Assembly: GCF_000758755.1 (NCBI RefSeq)
Contig: NZ_JRMV01000274.1
Span: 62,001 to 126,000, forward strand
Direction of reading: 5' to 3'
From: Actinomyces sp. S6-Spd3
GTDB taxonomy: Bacteria > Actinomycetota > Actinomycetes > Actinomycetales > Actinomycetaceae
DNA: 64,000 nt
Below, in pieces: positions 1 to 6,585 of the stretch. Position numbers and translations under genes: made by a program. Position 1 is the stretch's first letter; the number at the start of each line of letters is the position of its first letter. The notes below the pieces were generated by a model. That model searched no databases, had not been told where the DNA came from, and worked only from the letters and a program-made list of their open reading frames with translations.

Positions 1-2
1 GT

Positions 3-407
3 GCCCCTGTGCTCTTCTTTGCTATTGCCTTTTCTGGCACCGATTTCTCGGCGATGCAGTCGAGCCTTCGCGAGGTGTCCAATAGCCAAAGCGTGACGGT
101 TGATTCCAGTGGCGGTTACGTCGTGCAGATCACCGCTGGGAGTGCACAGACATGTAGCTTGCGGGGCGCTGATGGTGGCGAGCACCCGATGCAGGTCACT
201 CTTAATCAGTGGACTGTCTCCGGGCTTACCCCCGGTGAATACACTCTGAGTTGTTCTCCCGACGGCGTGAAAATGGTTGGAATGACTGGCTTTAGTGAGT
301 CTGCGGCCCTGTCGAAGGCCCCCGACGCGATGACGTGGTCAAGTGTTGTTGGAATGCTTGGCTTAAGTGTGATAGGTCTGGGAATCTACCTACGCCGTTC
401 GCGCTAA
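3..407 (+). CDS. C-terminal part of an uncharacterised membrane protein (5' truncated)
   Basis: The reading frame is open to the left edge of the window, so the true start is probably upstream; an in-frame GTG at 9 is available but has no visible ribosome binding site. A hydrophobic stretch lies at the beginning (LFFAIAF), followed by a soluble part of about 85 residues with two cysteines (CSL and SCS) and a final membrane helix (VVGMLGLSVIGLGIYL) ending in the positive tail RRSR. This layout suggests an extracytoplasmic domain held between two membrane helices. I do not recognise the family. A strong terminator follows directly, so this is the last gene of its operon. Confidence 0.6.
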   Translation, partial: APVLFFAIAFSGTDFSAMQSSLREVSNSQSVTVDSSGGYVVQITAGSAQTCSLRGADGGEHPMQVTLNQWTVSGLTPGEYTLSCSPDGVKMVGMTGFSESAALSKAPDAMTWSSVVGMLGLSVIGLGIYLRRSR

Positions 408-424
408 AACTGCTCTCATATGGG

Positions 425-475
425 GAACGCTGAGCTGGCGTGTTATGCGTCAGACTCAGCGTTCTTTTCTTTTTT
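425..475 (+). terminator. Rho-independent terminator
   Basis: A 10-bp perfect stem (GAACGCTGAG at 425-434, CTCAGCGTTC at 455-464) with further inner pairing is followed by a T-rich run at 465-475. It closes the transcription unit of the truncated membrane protein and insulates clpB. Confidence 0.85.
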
Positions 476-517
476 GTGAAATGTGCCTTCGAATGCTGAT
501 TTGTGCAGAAAAATAAA

Positions 518-538
518 GTTGAGTGGAATAGACTCAAG
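518..538. promoter_or_regulatory. HAIR element (HspR operator) of clpB
   Basis: GTTGAGT at 518-524, seven bases, then ACTCAAG at 532-538. This matches the actinobacterial HspR-associated inverted repeat CTTGAGT-N7-ACTCAAG at 13 of 14 arm positions. It lies just upstream of the candidate -35 box of clpB, which fits the known repression of clpB/dnaK by HspR in this phylum. No hspR gene lies in the window. Confidence 0.88.
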
Positions 539-542
539 TTTG

Positions 543-571
543 TTGACGTTGTGTTAGTCAGAACGAATAAA
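543..571 (+). promoter_or_regulatory. Candidate clpB promoter
   Basis: TTGACG at 543-548 and AATAAA at 566-571 are separated by 17 bases. The -35 is a good match, the -10 is moderate. The HAIR element ends five bases upstream of the -35 box, a position that would block polymerase access. Confidence 0.5.
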
Positions 572-600
572 GCCGCCCATTACGAGCGGCAGGAGGAATG

Positions 601-3216
601 ATGACTGAACAATTTACAAGCAAAGCCCAAGAGGCAGTGAGCAGCGCGGTCCAGTCGGCACAGGCCGCTGGGAACCCGCAGGTGGATTCCCTGCACCTCT
701 TGGAAGCACTTCTTGAACAGGGCGAGGGCATTGCCTACTCCCTGCTTCAAGCAATTGGGGCAAACCCGCAGCAGATCGGCGCTCGTACGCGCAATGCGCT
801 GGTGGCTCTGCCCTCAACCAGCGGTTCGAGTGTTGCCCAACCGCAAACCTCGCGCGGCCTGATCCAAGTGATTAACGATGCCCGCAAGCGCGCAGAAGCT
901 AAGGGAGACGCCTATGTCTCCACCGAGCACCTGCTTATTGCGTTGGCAGCAAATGACGATAGCGCCGGCGAAATCCTACGTGAAAACGGCGCAACCGCAG
1001 AACGCTTGCAGAAGGCTCTGGATGAGCTTCGCCCCGATCCCATTACCAGCGCCGATCCTGAAGGCTCCTTCGAGGCCCTGAAGAAGTATGGTCGCGACCT
1101 CACTGAGGTGGCACGCCAAGGCAAGTTGGACCCGGTGATTGGTCGTGATAGCGAGATTCGCCGCGTGATCCAAGTGCTCTCGCGTCGTACCAAGAACAAT
1201 CCTGTTCTCATCGGTGAACCTGGCGTTGGTAAGACGGCAGTCGTGGAAGGCCTGGCCCAGCGAATCGTCGCTGGCGACGTGCCCGAATCCCTGAAGAACA
1301 AGAAGCTCATCGCTCTTGACCTGACCGGGATGGTTGCGGGTGCGAAGTATCGCGGTGAATTCGAGGAACGCCTCAAGGCTGTTCTCAATGAGATCGAACG
1401 CTCCGATGGTGAAATCATCACCTTCATCGACGAGCTTCACACGGTCGTCGGTGCCGGTGGCGGCTCAGAAGGGGCAATGGATGCGGGCAATATGCTCAAG
1501 CCCATGCTTGCCCGTGGCGAGCTCCGCATGGTCGGCGCAACCACTCTGGATGAGTACCGCGAGAACATCGAAAAGGACCCAGCGCTTGAGCGTCGTTTCC
1601 AGCAGGTTTTCGTTGGTGAGCCTTCGGTCGAGGATACCGTCGCAATCTTGCGTGGTATTGCCCCCAAGTACGAGGCACACCACAAGATCACCATCTCTGA
1701 TGGTGCTCTGGTTGCAGCCGCACAGCTGTCCGACCGCTACATCACCGGCCGCCAGCTTCCCGATAAGGCCATTGACCTGATCGACGAGGCCGCCTCCCGC
1801 CTGCGCATGGAACTGGATTCCTCCCCTGAGGAGATCGACGTTCTGCGTCGTCAGGTGGACCGCCTGCGCATGGAAGAGTCCTACCTGACCGAGTCTGACC
1901 CCGATGGATTGGACGAGGCCACGGCGGAGCGCCTCGAGAAGCTGCGTGAGGACCTAGCGAACAAGAATGAGGAGCTGTCTGCTCTGACCAGTCGCTGGGA
2001 AGCGGAGAAGGCTGGACATAATCGTGTCGGCGAGCTTCGCGTGCAATTGGATGAATTGCGCACCCAGCTTGAACTTGCAATCCGCGCGGGTCGTTTCGAT
2101 GAGGCTGGACGCCTCCAAAACGGCGATATTCCCCAGATCGAACGCCAGATTCGCGAAGAGGAAGAAAAGGTTGAAGCCGAGGAGAAGAACTCCGATTCGG
2201 CAGAACCCATGATCGCCGAAAAGGTTGGTCCCACCGAAATCGCAGAGGTCGTCGAATCCTGGACCGGGATCCCTGTGGGCAAACTGCTTCAAACCGAAAG
2301 TGAAAAGCTCGTCCACATGGAAGACGTCATTGCCCACCGCTTGATCGGGCAAAAGGACGCTGTTCGCGCGGTCTCGGACGCGGTTCGTCGTTCACGCGCC
2401 GGGCTGTCCGATCCGAACAGGCCGACCGGATCCTTCCTCTTCCTCGGCCCCACGGGCGTCGGTAAGACGGAGCTTGCCAAGTCTTTGGCCGAGTTCCTCT
2501 TCGACGATGAACGTGCGATGGTTCGAATCGACATGTCGGAGTACTCCGAGAAACACTCGGTTGCGCGCCTCGTCGGTGCCCCTCCGGGATACGTTGGTTA
2601 CGAACAGGGCGGTCAACTGACCGAGGCCGTGCGCCGTCGCCCCTACAGCGTCGTCCTCTTGGACGAAGTTGAGAAGGCTGACCCTGAGATCTTCAATATT
2701 CTCTTGCAGGTCTTGGACGACGGTCGTCTCACCGACGGCCAGGGACGCACTGTCGACTTCAGGAACACCATCTTGATCCTGACCTCGAATCTGGGATCGA
2801 TGTTCCTCACCGATCCGGACCTCAGTGACGAAGAAAAGCGTGAGGGCGTGATGAACGCCGTGCGCGCCTCCTTCAAGCCTGAGTTCCTCAATCGTCTGGA
2901 TGAAACGGTTATTTTCGACCCGCTCAGCCCCGATGATCTGTCTGGAATTGTCGACCTCTTGGTTGATTCCATGGCAGAGCGGCTCAAGGATCGCCGCATT
3001 AGCCTGAGCGTCAGTGAAGGCGCTCGTGGCTGGCTGACCAGGCGCGGATACGATCCGGCTTACGGTGCTCGTCCCTTGCGCCGTCTCATTCAGCGCGAGA
3101 TTGGTGACCGTTTGGCAAAGCTCCTCCTCAGTGGTGAACTCACTGACGGAGAGCAAGTCCTCATCGATGTCAGCGATGACCTTGAAGAGCTGAAAATCGA
3201 GATCATAGGTCGTTGA
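601..3216 (+). CDS. clpB: ATP-dependent disaggregase ClpB
   Basis: This is the cytoplasmic hexameric AAA+ chaperone that, with DnaK, solubilises aggregated proteins after heat stress. The order is canonical: N-terminal Clp repeat domain (about residues 1-145), first AAA+ module with Walker A GEPGVGKT (about 206) and Walker B FIDELHTV, a coiled-coil middle domain (about 410-530), second AAA+ module with Walker A GPTGVGKT (about 617) and pore loop GYVGYEQGG, and a C-terminal D2-small domain. At 871 residues it is of normal length. Two ATGs follow each other at 598 and 601. The AGGAGG at 591-596 is only one base from the first, so 601 is preferred. The gene stands alone between two terminators, behind a HAIR operator. 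Confidence 0.97.
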   Translation: MTEQFTSKAQEAVSSAVQSAQAAGNPQVDSLHLLEALLEQGEGIAYSLLQAIGANPQQIGARTRNALVALPSTSGSSVAQPQTSRGLIQVINDARKRAEAKGDAYVSTEHLLIALAANDDSAGEILRENGATAERLQKALDELRPDPITSADPEGSFEALKKYGRDLTEVARQGKLDPVIGRDSEIRRVIQVLSRRTKNNPVLIGEPGVGKTAVVEGLAQRIVAGDVPESLKNKKLIALDLTGMVAGAKYRGEFEERLKAVLNEIERSDGEIITFIDELHTVVGAGGGSEGAMDAGNMLKPMLARGELRMVGATTLDEYRENIEKDPALERRFQQVFVGEPSVEDTVAILRGIAPKYEAHHKITISDGALVAAAQLSDRYITGRQLPDKAIDLIDEAASRLRMELDSSPEEIDVLRRQVDRLRMEESYLTESDPDGLDEATAERLEKLREDLANKNEELSALTSRWEAEKAGHNRVGELRVQLDELRTQLELAIRAGRFDEAGRLQNGDIPQIERQIREEEEKVEAEEKNSDSAEPMIAEKVGPTEIAEVVESWTGIPVGKLLQTESEKLVHMEDVIAHRLIGQKDAVRAVSDAVRRSRAGLSDPNRPTGSFLFLGPTGVGKTELAKSLAEFLFDDERAMVRIDMSEYSEKHSVARLVGAPPGYVGYEQGGQLTEAVRRRPYSVVLLDEVEKADPEIFNILLQVLDDGRLTDGQGRTVDFRNTILILTSNLGSMFLTDPDLSDEEKREGVMNAVRASFKPEFLNRLDETVIFDPLSPDDLSGIVDLLVDSMAERLKDRRISLSVSEGARGWLTRRGYDPAYGARPLRRLIQREIGDRLAKLLLSGELTDGEQVLIDVSDDLEELKIEIIGR

Positions 3217-3231
3217 TCACGAAAATACCTT

Positions 3232-3266
3232 TGGGTGGCGCGATAATTTCGCGCCACCCATTTTTT
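3232..3266 (+). terminator. Rho-independent terminator of clpB
   Basis: A 12-bp perfect stem (TGGGTGGCGCGA at 3232-3243 and its complement at 3249-3260) with a five-base loop is followed by six T. It lies 15 bases after the clpB stop. Confidence 0.93.
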
Positions 3267-3328
3267 CGCATAGACTCTAATAGTTATCCCAAGTAACAGA
3301 GCAGAACTGAAGAATGAAGGAGGTAGCC

Positions 3329-4102
3329 GTGAGCGACGACGAAGGTGTGCAAAGCGGAGCAACTCGCAAGAAGCGAGGCAGCTACTCCGTTGGGCGTTCC
3401 ACCCGGACAACAATCATCCGCGGTGCGGCGCAGCTATTGTCAACTCGCGGCTATTACGGTTTCTCGCTGCGAGACCTCGCCGACGAAATCGGCGTCTCAC
3501 ATCCGACCGTGATGTACCACTTCCCAACGAAAGACGCGCTCGTTCTTCACGTTATCCATGCTTTTGAAGATGCTTTCGGAATTTTCGACGTTGATGTCGT
3601 TACCCGCGAAGGCGTCGAGGGCGAAGCTGATCAGCTTGTTCTGGAAGAGCGCGGTGCCAAAGTCGACACGATGAATGAGTGGATTGCTGCTCACCTTCGT
3701 CTTGCTGCAGCAAGCGACAATCAGATCATGACCGACTTGGATCGTGTGTTCACCGTCGAATCGGTCAATGAAAGCCACCCCGCACACGATCACTTCTCCT
3801 ATCGAGTCGAAGCAATGCTGCAACTGCTCGAACGCCTCGCGGAGAAAATGCCCGATCGCGACCCGGACAACCCCGTTGATACTCGCAGGCTCGTTGAGCG
3901 CTGGTATGGCATGGTGATCCTTGGCGGTTGGGACGGCGAGCGTTTCGATAGCCGCGAACTCATCGTCAAGTACCTCGCCTTTGCCGTTCGCGAGCTCCAC
4001 TACAGCGCTGAGCAACTTCTTGCCCTGGGATCGATGATTCCGCGCAAGGCCGCTGCACCCTTCCAGCAGCTCCTCGTGGAGTACTCCAGCTCCTCGAAGT
4101 AG
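3329..4102 (+). CDS. TetR/AcrR-family transcriptional regulator
   Basis: The N-terminal helix-turn-helix is typical of TetR repressors: the stretch from TIIRGAAQLLSTRGYYGFS through LRDLADEIGVSHPTVMYHF carries the recognition helix before YHF. The C-terminal two thirds would form the ligand and dimer domain; its ligand cannot be read from sequence. The frame is open from an ATG at 3314, but AGGAGG (3318-3323) lies inside that extension, five bases before GTG 3329, so 3329 is the likely start (257 residues). It ends three bases before the serine hydrolase gene, so the two are probably cotranscribed and may be functionally linked. Confidence 0.88.
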   Translation: MSDDEGVQSGATRKKRGSYSVGRSTRTTIIRGAAQLLSTRGYYGFSLRDLADEIGVSHPTVMYHFPTKDALVLHVIHAFEDAFGIFDVDVVTREGVEGEADQLVLEERGAKVDTMNEWIAAHLRLAAASDNQIMTDLDRVFTVESVNESHPAHDHFSYRVEAMLQLLERLAEKMPDRDPDNPVDTRRLVERWYGMVILGGWDGERFDSRELIVKYLAFAVRELHYSAEQLLALGSMIPRKAAAPFQQLLVEYSSSSK

Positions 4103-4105
4103 TCG

Positions 4106-4912
4106 ATGACCCCGCAGTTGCTCTCTATTCCCTTCCACGCCTCGATTCTCGCGGAAAACGACGCGGGGGCTTCCCTCGCTTCAGGGGACGCACGCGAAGT
4201 CTTCCCCCTCGCCTCGGTGACGAAACTATTCACCGCCTACTCAGCATTGATTGCGATCTCCCGAGGCCTCGTTACTTTGAGTGCGCCCGCTCCCTATCCG
4301 GGGGTGACGCTTGAGCACCTGCTTTCCCACGCCTCGGGAATGGCAATGGGGGAGCGCGCCATTACGCGCCCGCCGGGCACCCGCAGGATCTACTCCAATG
4401 CGGGAATTGAAGCGGCCGCAGACATGCTTGAAGAAGCCACGGGCACAGAGATCGGGCGTTGGATTGAAGAAACGATTGCTGAGCCACTGGGGCTGACAAG
4501 CCTCACAGTTGAAGGCTCTCCGGCCTATTCGGGTTACGCTCACGCGGAAGACCTCATGCTTTTTGCTCGCGAGCTATCTCGCCCGACGCTGATCAGTGCT
4601 GAACTTCTTGACCTGGCAACCAGTGTTCATTTCTCTCATCTGGATGGGATCGTTCCCGGATACGGAAATTTCCGTCCCTGTCCTTGGGGAATCGGTGCAG
4701 AAATTAAGGGTGAGAAGCAGGCGCATTGGACTGCGCCCTCTTCTTCGGGAAAGACCTTCGGTCACTTTGGACAGTCGGGATCTTTCCTGTGGGTCGATCC
4801 TCTTTCAGGCGAACGTGCGGTTTTCTTAGGCGAAGAGCCTTTTGGTCCGTGGCACCGCGACAATTGGAGCGCCCTGAACGAGGAAATCTTGCACGCTATG
4901 CGAGGTCAATGA
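4106..4912 (+). CDS. Serine hydrolase of the beta-lactamase/DD-peptidase fold
   Basis: Three motifs of serine penicillin-recognising enzymes are visible: S37-V-T-K40 (nucleophile and general base), Y96-S-N98, and H220-F-G in the place of KTG. This HFG variant is common in class C-like esterases and in the EstB/LACTB group. There is no signal peptide or membrane helix, so the protein should act in the cytoplasm, which argues against a cell-wall peptidase or a secreted beta-lactamase. At 268 residues it is shorter than AmpC. It follows the TetR gene by three bases and overlaps the end of the convergent exonuclease III gene by 17 bases. The substrate is unknown; an esterase or lactonase is plausible. 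Confidence 0.85.
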   Translation: MTPQLLSIPFHASILAENDAGASLASGDAREVFPLASVTKLFTAYSALIAISRGLVTLSAPAPYPGVTLEHLLSHASGMAMGERAITRPPGTRRIYSNAGIEAAADMLEEATGTEIGRWIEETIAEPLGLTSLTVEGSPAYSGYAHAEDLMLFARELSRPTLISAELLDLATSVHFSHLDGIVPGYGNFRPCPWGIGAEIKGEKQAHWTAPSSSGKTFGHFGQSGSFLWVDPLSGERAVFLGEEPFGPWHRDNWSALNEEILHAMRGQ

Positions 4913-5681
4913 TCACGGGAACGTGATCGGAAGCGCCCTTACCCTTGCGTTCATCGCGATCGATCGAAGCAGAGTCCACGCGCGCGGCCAATTGCGGCGA
5001 GGCGTAGATGAAGTCGATGCGCATTCCCTCGTTCTTCGGGAAGCGGAGCTTTTGGTAATCCCAGTAGGTGTATTGGGAGACGCGCTCGCGGGTGACTTCA
5101 TCCCATCCGTGCTGCGCAAAGGCAAAGAACGCCTCGCGTTCGGGCTGTGAGACGTGGGTTTGTCCCTCAAATGCCTTGATATCCCAGACATCGTGGTCGT
5201 AGGGTGCAATATTCCAGTCCCCAACAAGCGCGATCTGGCGGCCCTGCTCAAGCCAGGTATCTCCGGCCTCAAGAAGAGCGCGAAGCCATCGCAGTTTGTA
5301 GGTGTAATGCGGATGATCAAGCTCGCGACCGTTGGGCACGTACAGGCTCCAGGTTGTAACTTCCTGGTCTCCATTGAGGACGGTGACTCCTAGTGCGCGA
5401 GCCTCAACGACTTCAGGATCACCGAAGCCGGGCTGGCCGGGGAAGTTGACCTCGGTTGAAACGATTGGGAGGCGGGAAGCGACGGCAACACCGTTCCACT
5501 GGTTGAGGCCGTGCATGCGGACTTCATAGCCGGCCTCGTGAAAGGCTTCGACGGGGAACTGCTCGGGCTTGCACTTAATTTCTTGCATTGCCAAGACGTC
5601 GATATCGGCGCGTTCAAGGAAAGCGATGACGCGTTCGACGCGGGTGCGAATTGAGTTAACGTTCCATGTTGCAAGCCTCAT
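4896..5681 (-). CDS. xth: Exodeoxyribonuclease III (AP endonuclease, EEP fold)
   Basis: The 261-residue protein begins MRLATWNVNSIRTR and carries the EEP-fold metal and catalytic motifs: ATWNVNS, MQEIKC (metal-binding Glu), LVGDWNIAP (Asp and Asn), and GASDHVPV (Asp-His pair) at the end. It cuts DNA 5' of abasic sites and degrades 3' ends in base excision repair. The frame extends further upstream, but homology starts at MRLATWN. On the minus strand, TATGCT lies at 5695-5690, eight bases before this ATG, which suggests a leaderless transcript. The gene is divergent from the dehydrogenase gene (39 bases between the starts) and overlaps the hydrolase gene tail-to-tail. Confidence 0.94.
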   Translation of the reverse strand: MRLATWNVNSIRTRVERVIAFLERADIDVLAMQEIKCKPEQFPVEAFHEAGYEVRMHGLNQWNGVAVASRLPIVSTEVNFPGQPGFGDPEVVEARALGVTVLNGDQEVTTWSLYVPNGRELDHPHYTYKLRWLRALLEAGDTWLEQGRQIALVGDWNIAPYDHDVWDIKAFEGQTHVSQPEREAFFAFAQHGWDEVTRERVSQYTYWDYQKLRFPKNEGMRIDFIYASPQLAARVDSASIDRDERKGKGASDHVPVIIDLA

Positions 5682-5720
5682 GGCACCCCAGCATACGCGG
5701 CAGGACCTAAAATAATCGCC
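5682..5720. promoter_or_regulatory. Divergent, probably leaderless promoter pair for xth and the dehydrogenase
   Basis: Only 39 bases separate the two start codons. On the plus strand TAAAAT (5708-5713) ends seven bases before ATG 5721. On the minus strand TATGCT (5695-5690) ends eight bases before ATG 5681. Neither start has a ribosome binding site. Both positions match leaderless transcription, which is common in actinobacteria. No good -35 box is visible for either. Confidence 0.45.
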
Positions 5721-6482
5721 ATGGGTACAGCACTTGTGACCGGGGCAACCTCTGGTATCGGCGAGGAATTTTGTTGGCAACTGGCTGCGGCGCACCACGA
5801 TGTGGTTGTGGTCGCGCGACGCAAGGACAAACTCGAGGAGCTGGCTGAGCAACTCCGCCAGATCGCGGGTGTAGCCGTGGAGGTACTCGTTGCGGATCTT
5901 AGTGTCGCGGAAGATGTTGAACGCGTAGCCGCGCATCTTCGCCAAGATGAAGCGCCCATCGGTTTGCTGGTCAATAATGCGGGGTTCGCATTGGGGAAGG
6001 CCTTTGTCGATAACTCCCTTGAGGCTGAGGAGAATGCGCTGGACGTGATGGTTCGCGCTCCCATGGTTTTGAGCTATGCGGCAGCTCGGGCAATGCGCGC
6101 TCGCGGGCGCGGGGCGATTTGCAATCTCTCTTCAGTTGCTTCGGAGACGGGTGCAGGGACCTACAGTGCGCACAAGGCGTGGATCAGAGCCTTTAGTGAG
6201 GGGCTTTCAGAGGAACTACGGGGGAGTGGTGTGACGGTGACTGCGGTGTGTCCAGGACCCGTGCATACGAACTTCTTCGAGGCCGCAGGAGTCGATATGT
6301 CCGCAGCGCCGCAGTGGCTGTGGGCAAGCCCTGAGCAAGTTGTTTCCGAGGCCTTGGATGCGGTTCGCCGGGGACAGGTGCTGGTTACGCCGCGTCCCGT
6401 TTACAAACTTGCGATGGGCGCCATGCGGGTTTCTCCGCGTTGGCTCACGCGGAGGGTGATGCGCAGCATTCCGCATATGTGA
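5721..6482 (+). CDS. Short-chain dehydrogenase/reductase (SDR) family oxidoreductase
   Basis: A classical SDR of 253 residues: the nucleotide-binding motif TGATSGIG lies at about residues 8-15, the NNAG motif follows mid-protein, and the catalytic Tyr-Lys pair is in YSAHK with an upstream Ser in LSSVAS. The ARR motif after the second strand (VVVARRKDK) suggests NADP preference. The family acts in the cytoplasm on alcohols, ketones or acyl chains; the substrate cannot be told. The start lacks a ribosome binding site, and a -10-like TAAAAT lies seven bases upstream. Confidence 0.9.
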   Translation: MGTALVTGATSGIGEEFCWQLAAAHHDVVVVARRKDKLEELAEQLRQIAGVAVEVLVADLSVAEDVERVAAHLRQDEAPIGLLVNNAGFALGKAFVDNSLEAEENALDVMVRAPMVLSYAAARAMRARGRGAICNLSSVASETGAGTYSAHKAWIRAFSEGLSEELRGSGVTVTAVCPGPVHTNFFEAAGVDMSAAPQWLWASPEQVVSEALDAVRRGQVLVTPRPVYKLAMGAMRVSPRWLTRRVMRSIPHM

Positions 6483-6541
6483 AGCGCCGTGCTTTTAGGG
6501 CGTGAGGCTCGGCAAAGGAGGCGTGTGGCATTGTCATGAAA

Positions 6542-6571
6542 TTGACGGCGCCCCTTTTATAGAGTGATAAT
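6542..6571 (+). promoter_or_regulatory. Promoter of the anchored surface protein
   Basis: TTGACG (6542-6547) and GATAAT (6566-6571) are separated by 18 bases; both are five of six matches to the sigma-70-type consensus. Transcription should start around 6578-6582, on or next to the ATG at 6582, giving a leaderless or nearly leaderless mRNA. Confidence 0.65.
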
Positions 6572-6585
6572 GATTCTCATTATGA
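6565..6585. promoter_or_regulatory. Fur/Zur-family operator
   Basis: ATAATGA-TTC-TCATTAT (6567-6583) is a perfect palindrome with a three-base spacer. Read as 19 bases from 6566 it agrees with the classical Fur box at 16 positions, and from 6565 with the Streptomyces-type Zur box TGAAAATGATTTTCA at 13 of 15. It overlaps the -10 box, the expected transcription start and the ATG at 6582, so a bound repressor would block transcription. Whether the regulator senses iron or zinc cannot be decided from the box. Confidence 0.7.

Noticed and set aside
6567-6583. DtxR/IdeR iron box
   Set aside because: The IdeR consensus (TTAGGTTAGGCTAACCTAA) does not match; the AT-rich 7-3-7 palindrome matches Fur-family boxes.
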